DNA of 64,000 bases, taken from assembly GCA_023228465.1 (NCBI GenBank), contig JALOBC010000002.1, forward strand, positions 62,001 through 126,000, in the 5' to 3' direction. Positions 42,726 to 52,244 of the stretch are shown here, one piece after another (positions within the stretch are counted from its first letter, which is position 1; each line of letters starts with the position of its first letter). The position numbers were made by a program, and so were the translations under genes. Under the pieces are notes generated by a model. That model was not told the origin of the DNA and did no database searches. It was given only the letters and a program-made list of their open reading frames with translations. Origin of the DNA: Dokdonella sp. (GTDB lineage Bacteria > Pseudomonadota > Gammaproteobacteria > Xanthomonadales > Rhodanobacteraceae).

Positions 42726-44798
42726 ATGAGCCGATTCATCCTTCCCGCGCTGCTCGCGCTGGCCCTGCCCGGACTGGCCCTGGCCGACGAGGGCATGTGG
42801 ACGCCGGACAACCTGCCCATGGCGCAGGTGCAGGCGCGCTTCGACTTCACGCCCGATGCGACCTGGGCCAGGCACGTGCAGCGGGCCGCGCTGCGTCTCG
42901 CCGGCGGCTGTTCGGGTTCCTTCGTCTCGCCGGATGGGCTGGTGCTCACCAACCACCACTGCATCAATTCCTGCATCCAGCAGCTTTCCAGCGCCGAGCA
43001 CGACTACATCAAGCAGGGCTTCCTGGCGCGCGAGCGCAAGGATGAGCTGCGTTGCCCGGAGATCGAGCTGAACCGCCTCGACCAGATCACCGATGTCAGC
43101 GCGCGTGTGCGTGCGGCAACGGCAGGCAAGGACGGCGAGGAGTACAGCCGCGCCGAGAAGGCGGTGAAGTCCGCCATCGAGAAGGAATGTGTCGGCAAGC
43201 AGGGCGCGACGACGCGCTGCGACGTGGTCGATCTCTACCACGGTGGGGTGCGCGCGCTGTACCGCTACCACCGCTATCAGGACGTACGCCTGGCCTTCGC
43301 GCCGGAACTCGAGGCGGCCTTCTTCGGCGGTGATCCCGACAACTTCAATTTCCCGCGCTACGCCTTCGACATGGGTTTGCTGCGCGCCTATGAGGACGGC
43401 AAGCCGGCCCGCGTGAAGGACTGGTTGGCGTTTTCGAAGGCCGGCGCCGCGGCCGGCGAGATGACCGTCATCGTCGGCAACCCCGGCGGCACCGATCGCC
43501 AGCTCACCATCGCCCAGCTCGAGTCGGCGCGCGACCTGGACCTCATTCCGCGCCTGTTCCAGTTGGCCGAGCTGCGCGGCCTGCTGGAGCGCTATCGCGC
43601 CGAAAGCCCGGAAAACTGGCGCGTCGCGCAGAACGACCTGTTTGGCGTGGAGAACTCCTACAAGGCCCTGCGCGGGCGTCTGCTCGCCCTGCAGGATCCG
43701 CAGGTGTTCGCGCTCAAGCGCGCGCAGGAACAGGAACTGCGCGACTTCGTGGCCGCCGATCCACAGCGGCAGGCGAAGTACGGCGCGGCCTGGGACGCGA
43801 TCGCCGGCGCCCTGCAGACCTATGCCACGATCGAAACGCGCTTCAAGCTGCTCGAAGGTCGCAACGTCTTCATGAGCGACTACTTCGGGTTCGCGCGCAC
43901 CCTGGTGCGCGGCGCGGCCGAGCGCGCCAGGCCGAACGCGGAGCGCTTGCGCGAATATGGCGATTCGCGGCTGCCGGCACTGACCCAGCGGCTGTTCTCC
44001 ACGGCGCCGGTGTATCCGGCCTACGAGCAGGTCAAGTTCGCCTTTGCCCTGACCAAGCTGCGCGAGGCGCTGGGCAGCGGCGATCCACTGGTGCGCCAGG
44101 TGTTGGGGGCGGAATCGCCGGAGCAGGTGGCCGCGCGCATGGTCGAAGGCACGCGCCTGGGTGATCCGGCGGTGCGCAAGGCGTTGTGGGAAGGTGGCGC
44201 GGATGCACTTGCGAAGTCCGAGGATCCCTTCATCGTGCTCGCCCGCAAGGTCGATCCCGAAGCGCGTGCGCTGCGTCAGCGTTACGAGAATCAGGTGTCT
44301 TCACTGGAGGACAAGAACGCCGAACTGATCGCCGCCGTGCGTTTCGAGAAGTACGGTACCAGCGTGTACCCGGATGCGACCTTCACCCAGCGCTTCTCCT
44401 TCGGCAAGGTCGAAGGCTGGGATGAAAAGGGTGTGGCGGTGGCGCCGTTTACCACCGTGGGCGGGGCCTTCGACTATGCCACCGGCAGCTATCCCTACGC
44501 ATTGCCGGCATCCTGGCTGGCCGCGCGCGGTTCGCTCGATCCGGGCACGCCAATGAATTTCACCAGTTCCAACGACATCATCGGCGGCAATTCCGGCAGT
44601 CCGGTGATCAATGCCAGGGCCGAAGTCGTCGGCCTGGTATTCGATGGCAACATCCACTCGCTCGGTGGCAACTACTGGTATGACGCGCGCCTCAACCGCG
44701 CCGTGTCGGTGCACAGCAGCGCCATCCTGGAAGCCCTGGAGAAGGTGTACCACGCCGAGCGCCTGACGCAGGAGATCGACGCGGCACGCAAGCGCTGA
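42726..44798 (+). CDS. S46-family dipeptidyl-peptidase (DPP7-like)
   Basis: A 690-residue exported serine peptidase that removes dipeptides from peptide N-termini. It has a signal peptide (residues 1-20, ending LALA) and a double-barrel chymotrypsin-like fold with His78 (VLTNHHCINSC) and Ser623 (IGGNSGSPVINA). GGDPDNFNFPRYAFDMGLLR is a family signature. The residue that separates DPP7 from DPP11 appears to be Gly641 (VFDGNIHS), pointing to the hydrophobic-preferring DPP7 type; this is inference from family knowledge. AAGGAGG five bases upstream gives a strong start. It probably works in the periplasm with the Dcp lipoprotein on imported peptides. Confidence 0.95.
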   Translation: MSRFILPALLALALPGLALADEGMWTPDNLPMAQVQARFDFTPDATWARHVQRAALRLAGGCSGSFVSPDGLVLTNHHCINSCIQQLSSAEHDYIKQGFLARERKDELRCPEIELNRLDQITDVSARVRAATAGKDGEEYSRAEKAVKSAIEKECVGKQGATTRCDVVDLYHGGVRALYRYHRYQDVRLAFAPELEAAFFGGDPDNFNFPRYAFDMGLLRAYEDGKPARVKDWLAFSKAGAAAGEMTVIVGNPGGTDRQLTIAQLESARDLDLIPRLFQLAELRGLLERYRAESPENWRVAQNDLFGVENSYKALRGRLLALQDPQVFALKRAQEQELRDFVAADPQRQAKYGAAWDAIAGALQTYATIETRFKLLEGRNVFMSDYFGFARTLVRGAAERARPNAERLREYGDSRLPALTQRLFSTAPVYPAYEQVKFAFALTKLREALGSGDPLVRQVLGAESPEQVAARMVEGTRLGDPAVRKALWEGGADALAKSEDPFIVLARKVDPEARALRQRYENQVSSLEDKNAELIAAVRFEKYGTSVYPDATFTQRFSFGKVEGWDEKGVAVAPFTTVGGAFDYATGSYPYALPASWLAARGSLDPGTPMNFTSSNDIIGGNSGSPVINARAEVVGLVFDGNIHSLGGNYWYDARLNRAVSVHSSAILEALEKVYHAERLTQEIDAARKR

Positions 44799-44826
44799 GT
44801 CCGCGCCCAGGCCGGTTGTCGCGCCG

Positions 44827-45525
44827 CTACGCCGGCGGCGCGGCGCCCGCGACTGCGCCTGCGGCCTGCGCGCGCTCGGCGATGAGCCCGCGCAGGAACT
44901 GCTCGAACATTTCCGGTGGCTGTGCGCCGGGCACCATCTTCTGCTGGTCGAAGAGGATGGATGGCACCGAGTGGATGCCGCGCGTGGTGTAGAACTCCTC
45001 GCGCGTACGCACCTCGGCGGCGTACTCGTCGCTGCCGAGGATCTGCGCGGCACGCGCCCCATCGAGACCGCATCCTGCCGCAACTTCCTGCAGCACGGCC
45101 GGGTCGCTGACATCCCTGCCCTCCGTGAAGTAGGCGCTGAACAGGGCTTCGGCCAGCGCCGTCTGGCGGCCTTCCAGCCCGGCCCAGTGCAGCAGCCGGT
45201 GCGCATCGAAGGTGTTGTGGATGCGGCTGCCCGGGCCGACGTTGTAGGCAAAGCCAAGCTCGGCACCGCGCTGGCGGATGGTGGCACGCATGGCCTCGAT
45301 CTCGCTGGCCCCGCGCCCGTACTTCAGCATCAGGTTCTGGGTGGCGTCGGCACCTTCGGGCGGCAACTGCGGGTTGAGCTCGAAGGGCTGGAAATGCCAT
45401 TCCGCCTCCACCTCGCCGGACAGGCGCGACAGCGCGCGCTGGAGAGACTTCAGGCCGATCGCGCACCAGGGGCAGGCGACGTCGGAGATGAAATCGATGC
45501 GGACACGCAGAACGTCGGCTGACAT
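44827..45525 (-). CDS. DsbA-family oxidoreductase (FrnE-like)
   Basis: A 232-residue cytosolic thioredoxin-fold protein of the DsbA/FrnE group. The active site is [20 protein letters not shown] (Cys-Pro-Trp-Cys). The inserted helical domain is followed by [20 protein letters not shown], which carries the cis-proline. No signal peptide is present, as in FrnE. AAGGAG five bases upstream fixes the start. Likely roles are thiol-disulfide exchange or isomerisation under oxidative stress. It is convergent with the S46 gene (28-nt gap). Confidence 0.93.
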   Translation of the reverse strand: MSADVLRVRIDFISDVACPWCAIGLKSLQRALSRLSGEVEAEWHFQPFELNPQLPPEGADATQNLMLKYGRGASEIEAMRATIRQRGAELGFAYNVGPGSRIHNTFDAHRLLHWAGLEGRQTALAEALFSAYFTEGRDVSDPAVLQEVAAGCGLDGARAAQILGSDEYAAEVRTREEFYTTRGIHSVPSILFDQQKMVPGAQPPEMFEQFLRGLIAERAQAAGAVAGAAPPA

Positions 45526-45601
45526 GGGGACTCCTTGGATAATTGCGCCATCGGGCGATTGCGGCATGGGACAGCGGATATGCGGACGCCCCGGCGTGCG
45601 A

Positions 45602-46957
45602 TCAATCCACCGCGGCCGTCGCCGCCGGCGGCGGTGTGACGCCCGCGGGTTCATCGGGATTGGCGCGGCGCATCTGGCGATCCACCACGGCGGCGGTCAC
45701 GACGTCGCTGCCGACGTTCACCGTGGTACGCATCATGTCCAGCACGCGATCCACGCCGATGATGATGCCGATGCCTTCCGGCGGCACGCCGAAGGTCGCC
45801 AGCAGCCCGGCGATCAGCGGCAGCGAACCGCCGGGAATCCCGGCCACGGCCACCGCGCTCAATACCGACAGCAGCATCAGGATGACCTGCTGGCCGAGCG
45901 GCAGGTGCACGCCAAAGACCTGTGCGACGAAAAGCACCACGCAGCCTTCGTAGAGCGCGGTGCCGCTCATGTTCATGGTCGATCCCAGCGGCAGCACGAA
46001 GCCGGAGGTACTGGGCCGCAGTTTCAGGTCCTCGTTGGCAGCGGCCAGCGCGGTCGGCAGGGTGGCGTTGCTGGAACTGGTCGAGAATGCCGTGACCAGT
46101 ACCGGGCGGATCTTGCGGAAGAATGCCCTGGGCGATTGCCCGGCAAGGAAGCGCACCCAGAGCGACATGGTGCCGAACAGGTGCAGCGCCATGGCCAGCG
46201 CGCAGCCCACCACGAATACCGAGAGCACCAGCAGCACGTCGAGGCCGACCTTGACGATCACGCTGTAGATCATCGCCGGCACCGCATAGGGCGCGAGCTC
46301 CAGCGCGAAATGCACGATGCGCGTCATGATCTCGGCGAGCGCGTCGAGGCCGTCGAGCACCAGTTTTCGGTGTCGTTCGCCGAGCTGGGTGGCGGCCGCG
46401 CCGAACAGGATGGCAAACAGGATCAGCGGCAGCACATCGCCCAGCGCATTGCGGCTTTGGCCCGCCACCGCGCCGACCAGGTTGCGCGGCATGAACATCT
46501 CGACCAGGGTCGAGAGGGTCAGTTGGGACTGCGCCGCCTGCGCCGGGATGGCATTTTCCGCCGCGCCGTACTCGGCCAGCAACTGCTCGGTTGCCTGCGG
46601 GTCCATGTGTTCGCCCGGGCGCAGGGTGTTCATCATCACCAGGCCGATCGCCACGCCGATCAGCATGTTGAGGGCGAACAGGCTGAAGGTGCGCGCCGTC
46701 AGTGGCCCCAGCCGGTCCAGGCGTCCGAGCTGGGCCACGCCCGAGGCGAGCGATGCGAACACCAGCGGGATGACCACGAAGAACAGCATGCGCAGGAAGA
46801 CCTGGCCGAACGGGTCGAACACCGCGCTCGAGACGTCCTGCATGAACTCCAGCGTGGGCGGGTGGAAATGGCCGACGCCAAGCGTTGCCACCGCGGCGAC
46901 CACGCCGATGACCAGGCCCCAGAGGATGCGTGTGGCGAGAGGTGTGGATTTGCTCAT
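45602..46957 (-). CDS. Dicarboxylate/amino acid:cation symporter (DAACS family)
   Basis: A 451-residue inner-membrane symporter of the GltP/DctA type. The helical-hairpin motif [19 protein letters not shown] (serine-rich HP1) and [18 protein letters not shown] (TM7 NMSGT region) are conserved. [21 protein letters not shown] (HP2) and [19 protein letters not shown] (TM8, substrate Asp/Arg region) follow. The Arg in TM8 suggests an acidic substrate such as glutamate, aspartate or a C4-dicarboxylate. It is divergent from prpBC with an 84-nt gap, hinting at shared control. Confidence 0.93.
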   Translation of the reverse strand: MSKSTPLATRILWGLVIGVVAAVATLGVGHFHPPTLEFMQDVSSAVFDPFGQVFLRMLFFVVIPLVFASLASGVAQLGRLDRLGPLTARTFSLFALNMLIGVAIGLVMMNTLRPGEHMDPQATEQLLAEYGAAENAIPAQAAQSQLTLSTLVEMFMPRNLVGAVAGQSRNALGDVLPLILFAILFGAAATQLGERHRKLVLDGLDALAEIMTRIVHFALELAPYAVPAMIYSVIVKVGLDVLLVLSVFVVGCALAMALHLFGTMSLWVRFLAGQSPRAFFRKIRPVLVTAFSTSSSNATLPTALAAANEDLKLRPSTSGFVLPLGSTMNMSGTALYEGCVVLFVAQVFGVHLPLGQQVILMLLSVLSAVAVAGIPGGSLPLIAGLLATFGVPPEGIGIIIGVDRVLDMMRTTVNVGSDVVTAAVVDRQMRRANPDEPAGVTPPPAATAAVD

Positions 46958-46999
46958 CGGCAGCAATGTACGTTGCCGCACGCCGTGCGTCACGCGCAA

Positions 47000-47019
47000 A
47001 TTGGCCAATGGGCTAAAAT
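47000..47019 (+). promoter_or_regulatory. Palindrome and -10-like element upstream of prpB
   Basis: ATTGGCCAAT (47000-47009) is a perfect 10-bp palindrome. TAAAAT (47014-47019) is a good -10 hexamer 22 nt before the prpB ATG. No matching -35 was seen; the palindrome occupies part of the expected spacer, so it may be an operator or activator site. The divergent symporter starts 43 nt to the left. Confidence 0.35.
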
Positions 47020-47041
47020 GACGCCTTTCCGTGGAGGTGTC

Positions 47042-47932
47042 ATGAACCAGCTCGCATCGCCGGGCGCGCGTTTCCGCGCGGCCGTAGCCGAGGAACAGCC
47101 CCTGCAGGTGATGGGCGCGATCACCGCCTATGCCGGACTCATGGCCAGGCGCGTGGGTTACCGGGCGCTGTACCTGTCCGGCGGCGGGGTGGCGGCCAAT
47201 TCACTCGGCATGCCCGACCTTGGCATCAGCACCATGGAAGACGTGCTGACCGACGCGCGGCGCATCGTCGAGGCCACTGGCCTGCCGCTGCTGACCGACA
47301 TCGACACCGGCTGGGGTGGCGCCTTCAATATCGCGCGCACCATCCGCAGCTTCGAGCGCGTGGGTGTTGCCGCCGTGCACATGGAAGACCAGGTCGGGCA
47401 GAAGCGCTGCGGCCACCGGCCGGGCAAGGAAGTGGTGTCGAAGGAGGAGATGGTCGATCGGGTCAAGGCCGCGGTCGATGCGCGCAGCGATGCCGGGTTC
47501 GTCATCATGGCGCGCACCGACGCTGCCGCCGTCGAGGGCATCGAGCGGGCGATCGAGCGCGCCATGGCCTATGTCGAGGCCGGCGCCGACATGGTCTTCC
47601 CCGAGGCGATGAAGACACTCGATGATTACCGCCGCTTCAAGGCCGCGGTCAAGGTGCCGATCCTCGCCAACCTCACCGAGTTCGGCGCGACCCCGTTCTT
47701 CACCACCGAAGAATTGCGCTCGGCGAACGTGGACATCGCGCTCTACTGCTGCGGCGCCTACCGCGCCATGAACAAGGCGGCGCTCGGCTTCTACGAGACG
47801 GTGCGCCGCGAAGGCACGCAGAAGAACCTCATCGACACCCTGCAGACGCGCGAGGAACTCTACGACTTCCTCGGCTACCACGACTACGAACGCAAGCTCG
47901 ACACGCTGTTCGCCGCCGGCACCAACGATTGA
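47042..47932 (+). CDS. prpB: Methylisocitrate lyase
   Basis: A 296-residue enzyme of the isocitrate-lyase/PEP-mutase superfamily that cleaves 2-methylisocitrate into pyruvate and succinate, the last step of the methylcitrate cycle. The catalytic Cys123 lies in [11 protein letters not shown], at the same number as in E. coli Prp[21 protein letters not shown] and VHMEDQVGQ supply the Mg2+ and substrate ligands. GGAGG precedes the ATG closely. It is followed 75 nt later by prpC. Propionyl-CoA from odd-chain fatty acids or branched amino acids would be the source. Confidence 0.97.
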   Translation: MNQLASPGARFRAAVAEEQPLQVMGAITAYAGLMARRVGYRALYLSGGGVAANSLGMPDLGISTMEDVLTDARRIVEATGLPLLTDIDTGWGGAFNIARTIRSFERVGVAAVHMEDQVGQKRCGHRPGKEVVSKEEMVDRVKAAVDARSDAGFVIMARTDAAAVEGIERAIERAMAYVEAGADMVFPEAMKTLDDYRRFKAAVKVPILANLTEFGATPFFTTEELRSANVDIALYCCGAYRAMNKAALGFYETVRREGTQKNLIDTLQTREELYDFLGYHDYERKLDTLFAAGTND

Positions 47933-48007
47933 CCAGGCCAGGCGCCGCCGCCATCGAGCGGATTTCCCGCCTGCGGCAGCGCCGTGGGCCGCAACGGAGT
48001 TAGACGC

Positions 48008-49156
48008 ATGACTGAAGCCACCGCCACCTTCAAGCCCAAGAAGTCCGTCGCCCTGTCCGGCGTCGCGGCCGGCAACACCGCGCTGTGCACGGTGGGCCGC
48101 ACGGGCAATGACCTGCACTACCGCGGTTACGACATCCTCGACTTCGCCACCACCAGCGAGTTCGAGGAGATTGCCTACCTGCTGGTGCATGGCAAGCTGC
48201 CGAACAGGGTGGAGCTGGCCGCCTACAAGGCGAAGCTTCGTTCGCTGCGTGGCGTCCCCGCCTCGGTGAAGGCGGTGCTGGAGAGCCTGCCGGCCTCGGC
48301 GCATCCGATGGACGTGATGCGCACGGGCGTGTCGGCGCTGGGCTGCGCGCTGCCGGAAAAGGACGACCACAACCATCCCGGCGCGCGCGACATCGCCGAT
48401 CGCCTGATGGCTTCGCTCGGCTCCATGCTGCTCTACTGGTACCACTACGCCGTCAATGGTCGGCGCATCGAGGTGGAGACCGACGACGACTCCATCGGCG
48501 GTCACTTCCTGCACCTGCTGCATGGCCGCAAACCCGATGCACGGTGGGTGCGCGCCATGCACACCTCGCTGATCCTCTACGCCGAGCACGAGTTCAATGC
48601 CAGCACCTTCGCCGCGCGCGTCATTGCCGGCACCGGCAGCGACGTGTACTCGGCGATCACCGGCGCCATCGGTGCGCTGCGTGGACCCAAGCACGGCGGC
48701 GCCAACGAGGTGGCCTTCGAGATCCAGCAGCGCTACGCCTCGCCGGACGAGGCGGAAGCCGACATCCGCGCGCGCGTCGGCCGCAGGGAAGTGGTGATCG
48801 GCTTCGGCCACCCGGTCTACACCACCGGTGATCCGCGCAACCAGGTCATCAGGGAAGTCGCGCGCGAACTGTCGGCGGCGCAACACGACACGAAGATGTT
48901 CGACATCGCCGCACGCCTGGAAACGGTCATGTGGGACATCAAGAAGATGTTCCCCAACCTCGACTGGTTCAGCGCCGTCAGTTATCACCTGATGGGTGTG
49001 CCGACCGCGATGTTCACCCCGCTGTTCGTGATTTCGCGCACCTCCGGCTGGAGCGCGCACGTCATCGAGCAGCGCATGGACGGCAAGATCATCCGCCCGA
49101 GCGCCAACTACACGGGTCCGGAGGAACTGCGCTTCGTGCCCATCGACCAGCGCTGA
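48008..49156 (+). CDS. prpC: 2-methylcitrate synthase
   Basis: A 382-residue citrate-synthase-family enzyme that condenses propionyl-CoA with oxaloacetate. Short length, an N-terminus without the type I regulatory extension, and the neighbouring prpB favour methylcitrate over citrate synthase. Active-site segments are [17 protein letters not shown] (His), [16 protein letters not shown] (His) and the Asp-containing [19 protein letters not shown] lies 9 nt upstream. The methylcitrate dehydratase/aconitase genes (prpD or acnD-prpF) are not in the window; a hairpin closes the unit right after prpC. Confidence 0.96.
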   Translation: MTEATATFKPKKSVALSGVAAGNTALCTVGRTGNDLHYRGYDILDFATTSEFEEIAYLLVHGKLPNRVELAAYKAKLRSLRGVPASVKAVLESLPASAHPMDVMRTGVSALGCALPEKDDHNHPGARDIADRLMASLGSMLLYWYHYAVNGRRIEVETDDDSIGGHFLHLLHGRKPDARWVRAMHTSLILYAEHEFNASTFAARVIAGTGSDVYSAITGAIGALRGPKHGGANEVAFEIQQRYASPDEAEADIRARVGRREVVIGFGHPVYTTGDPRNQVIREVARELSAAQHDTKMFDIAARLETVMWDIKKMFPNLDWFSAVSYHLMGVPTAMFTPLFVISRTSGWSAHVIEQRMDGKIIRPSANYTGPEELRFVPIDQR

Positions 49157-49162
49157 GCCGGT

Positions 49163-49182
49163 GCCGCGCCGGTCGGCGCGGC
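49163..49182. terminator. 9-bp palindrome after prpC
   Basis: GCCGCGCCG (49163-49171) and CGGCGCGGC (49174-49182) form a near-perfect palindrome 6 nt after the prpC stop. It is followed by three copies of GGCGCCT-like heptamers. It sits between the convergent prpC and moaB genes and is a likely bidirectional terminator. Confidence 0.55.
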
Positions 49183-49238
49183 GCCTGGCGCCTGGCGCCC
49201 GACGCCCGCTACGCCCCGCGGCGAGCGCCGGACGTCCT

Positions 49239-49760
49239 TCAGGCTTCCTTCAAGCGCGGCATCAGGCCGACCAGGTTGCACGGCCCGGTGCGCGCATCGA
49301 GCTGTGCGCGGATCAACTTCTCCCAGGCCGTGCGGCAGGCCGAGGTGGAGCCGGGCAGGCAGAACACGAAGGTCTGGTTGGACAGGCCGGCGAAGGCACG
49401 CGACTGCATGGTCGAAGTGCCGATTTCCGCATGGCTGAGGGCGCGGAAGGTTTCACCGAAGCCGGGCATTTCCTTGTCCAGCAGCGGCAGCACGGCTTCC
49501 GGCGTCGAATCGCGGCCGGTGAAGCCCGTACCGCCGGTGACGATGATGCCGTGCACGGCATCATCGGCGATCCATTGCGCCACGGTCGCACGCACCACGT
49601 AGCGGTTGTCCCGGGTGATCACGCGGTCGTGCAGGCGGTGGCCGGCCTGGCCGAGGGCAAGCGCCAGGTAGTCGCCCGAGGTGTCGTTGTCCGGCGTGCG
49701 CGTGTCCGATACGGTCAGCACGCACAGGTTGAGTGGCCTGAATTCGGTCTGGGCAGTCAT
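49239..49760 (-). CDS. moaB: Molybdenum cofactor biosynthesis protein B
   Basis: A 173-residue MoaB/Mog-type protein. It has LCVLTVSDTRTPDNDTSGDY at the N-terminus, the molybdopterin-binding HGIIVTGGTGFTGRDSTPEA, and FVFCLPGSTSACRTAWEKLI at the C-terminus. It probably adenylylates molybdopterin or supports that step, a role uncertain for bacterial MoaB. It is a single gene, with no other moa or moe gene nearby. Confidence 0.96.
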   Translation of the reverse strand: MTAQTEFRPLNLCVLTVSDTRTPDNDTSGDYLALALGQAGHRLHDRVITRDNRYVVRATVAQWIADDAVHGIIVTGGTGFTGRDSTPEAVLPLLDKEMPGFGETFRALSHAEIGTSTMQSRAFAGLSNQTFVFCLPGSTSACRTAWEKLIRAQLDARTGPCNLVGLMPRLKEA

Positions 49761-49912
49761 GTGCGCCAGCGTAGCGCGGCGCACGCCAGGCGCCAACCGG
49801 CTGCGACGATGTGCCGGCGCCGGCACGCCCCGGCGGCAGGCGACCGGCCATGCCGGGGCCACCCGGCGCCGCGCGGCATGCGTCGGACCGCGCGCCCTGC
49901 CGCAGGCCGGTG

Positions 49913-51994
49913 TCAGACGACGGGTGGACCGCCTGGCGCCGCTGCGATGCCGTGCAAGGCCGCCGCAAGATCGCGCGCAAATCCCGCCATGTCGAACAGG
50001 CTGCTGTCCTGGCGGCGTTCGGCGAGTTCCGCGCGTAGCGCGGCCCGCACCGCCGCGTCGCGCCCCAGGGCGATGGCCTGGGCGATGAATGCCGCATCGT
50101 CCGCGACATTCATCTGCGGCATGCCGACGTGGTGGTTGAGGCTGGCGGCGACGCGCCCGGCAAAGGTGTCGCCGGGCACGGTCAGCAGCGGGCAGCCGGC
50201 GTACAGCGCGTCGGAGGCCGTGGTGTGGGCGTTGTAGGGCGCCGTATCGAGGAACAGGTCGGCATGCCGGTAGAGGGCCAGGTATTCGGCATGCGGACGC
50301 CTGGGCGCGAACACCAGGCGGGCCGGATCGATGCCGCGCCGCCGCGCTTCCCCGCGCAGCCTGTCGTCGGCGCCGTCCGGTCCGCAGAGCAGCCAGAGCA
50401 CGCCATCCGGCACCCCGCGCAGCACCGCCAGCATGCGCTCGAAGCTGGCCGGATTGAGCTTGTAGCTGTTGTTGAAGCAGGCATAGACCGTGCCCGCGTC
50501 GGGCAGGCCCAGCGCCGTACGCGGCGGCGGCGTGCCCACTTCGCGCGTGGTGTCGCAGGGCTGGAAGCAGCGTGGCAACCGGATGACGTGCTCGGAGAAG
50601 GCGGCCTCCAGTGACGGAGGCAACACGATGCGGTCGGCAATGTAATGATCCAGCCACGGCGCACCGGAGGTGCCGGGATAGGCCAGCCAGCCGACCTGCA
50701 CGGGCGCCGGCCGCAGCGCCAGTGTCTCGGCGATGCCGCCGCCGGCGTAGCCACGCAGGTCGACCAGGACGTCGATGCCCTGCGCGTGGATGCGTTGGGC
50801 CTGGGCCGCCGGGACGAGGCCGGCGAGGTCGTGCCAGGCATGGGCCGCGGCCTGCAACCGGACCTGGAGGGGACTGGCGTCCGGGCGCGCGGTGGCAAAC
50901 AGGTGGATTTGCAGGTCCAGCCCAGCCAGCGCCTCGAACAGGGCCACCGTGAGCAGGCCGGTCGGGTGGTTGCCCAGGCCATTGGATGCGAAGCCGACCC
51001 GCAGCGGGGCGGCGTCGCGCGTGGCTGCGCGGGCAAGGTTCAGGCGGGTGCGCAACGGTGCCGCAGCGGCCTCGATGCCGCGTGCGAATGTGCGTGCGCA
51101 GTGCAGCTGCTCGCTGGCGCTGGCCGGTTCGGCCAGGAAGCCGAACGGCGATACGCCGGCTGCGTTTGCCGCCACCGCTGCGCGCAGGCGCGCCGAGAGG
51201 GCGTCCAGTTCGTCCCATTCGCACAGTTGGCGGCGCAGGAACACGAGCTGGCCCAGCGCCGGCGCCAGGCCGGGGTCGATGGCCAGCGCCTGCGCGTGCC
51301 AGCGTGCCGCCGCGCCGGGCTGGCGCTGCTCCTCGGCCATCAGGCCGGCCTGATAGGCAAAGCCCGCCTCGCGCGGCGCCGCGGCGGCGCCCCTGGCGTA
51401 AGCGGCCTGGGCATCCGCAAAGCGCCCCTTGGCCGCCAGCACGTGGCCGAGCAGCATGCTGCCTTGCGCGTAGTCGGGTGCCAGCATCAAGGCTTGCCGG
51501 ACATGTTCTTCCGCATCGTCCACATGCCCCATGGAGAGCAGCGTCGCGGCCAGGTTGAGCCAGGCGCCGGCATGCCGGGGCGCCGCCCGCGTGGCATCGG
51601 CATAGGCCTGCGCCGCGCCGGCGGGATCGCCGGCTGCGCGCCGCGCGTTGCCCAGGCCGTTCAGCAGCTGCGGATGACCGGGCGCCAGCGCGAGGGCACC
51701 TTCCAGCATGGCGACCGCCGCGCCGGCATCCCCTTCGGCCAGCAGCACGCTGCCGAGGTTGCCCAATACCTCCACGGACTGTGGTGCGAGCGTGCGTGCG
51801 GCTTCCAGCGCCGTGCGCGCTTCGCCCGGGCGGCCGAGCTGGAGCAGGGCGATGGCCTGCAGGCGTGCTGCCTCCGCGGCCTGGGGAAAGCGTTCGCGCG
51901 CGGCCGCCGCGGCGCTGGCCGCAAGGTCGGGGCGTTGGCTGCCGAGCAGCGCGGCAATGTTCTGGAGCGTGGTGGCGAGTGCGGCATCGTTCAT
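49913..51994 (-). CDS. TPR protein with SPINDLY/O-GlcNAc-transferase-like (GT41) domain
   Basis: A 693-residue protein. Residues ~1-300 are tetratricopeptide repeats (for example VLGNLGSVLLAEGDAGAAVA and GAWLNLAATLLSMGHVDDAE). Residues ~310-690 match the GT41 catalytic region: RVGFASNGLGNHPTGLL, QVGWLAYPGTSGAPWLDHYI, YACFNNSYKLNPASFERML and FLDTAPYNAHTTASDALYAG. Such enzymes transfer a sugar, often GlcNAc, to Ser/Thr of proteins in the cytosol. Bacterial targets include adhesins and flagellins. The start at the second possible codon (ATG) is preferred over GTG two codons earlier. Confidence 0.9.
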   Translation of the reverse strand: MNDAALATTLQNIAALLGSQRPDLAASAAAAARERFPQAAEAARLQAIALLQLGRPGEARTALEAARTLAPQSVEVLGNLGSVLLAEGDAGAAVAMLEGALALAPGHPQLLNGLGNARRAAGDPAGAAQAYADATRAAPRHAGAWLNLAATLLSMGHVDDAEEHVRQALMLAPDYAQGSMLLGHVLAAKGRFADAQAAYARGAAAAPREAGFAYQAGLMAEEQRQPGAAARWHAQALAIDPGLAPALGQLVFLRRQLCEWDELDALSARLRAAVAANAAGVSPFGFLAEPASASEQLHCARTFARGIEAAAAPLRTRLNLARAATRDAAPLRVGFASNGLGNHPTGLLTVALFEALAGLDLQIHLFATARPDASPLQVRLQAAAHAWHDLAGLVPAAQAQRIHAQGIDVLVDLRGYAGGGIAETLALRPAPVQVGWLAYPGTSGAPWLDHYIADRIVLPPSLEAAFSEHVIRLPRCFQPCDTTREVGTPPPRTALGLPDAGTVYACFNNSYKLNPASFERMLAVLRGVPDGVLWLLCGPDGADDRLRGEARRRGIDPARLVFAPRRPHAEYLALYRHADLFLDTAPYNAHTTASDALYAGCPLLTVPGDTFAGRVAASLNHHVGMPQMNVADDAAFIAQAIALGRDAAVRAALRAELAERRQDSSLFDMAGFARDLAAALHGIAAAPGGPPVV

Positions 51995-52244
51995 CGCCAC
52001 ACGCTAGCGCGCGCGACGTGGGCTTGGCCAGCCCCGGAAATTGCGGCAGGTGCAATATGGACGCGCAGGGATACCCCCCATACACTCGCCGTTGCGGCAA
52101 GTTGACGCGGAAGTGGCCTAGGCCCTTCGGCGCGGTGGCCGCCGTGAACCAGGATGCGCGGCGGGCCTGACATCCGCAGGTTCGCCTGCAGGCCCCGCAT
52201 GCCGGGCGCCGGCACTTCCGATCGTTCAATCCCCGGATATTGCA

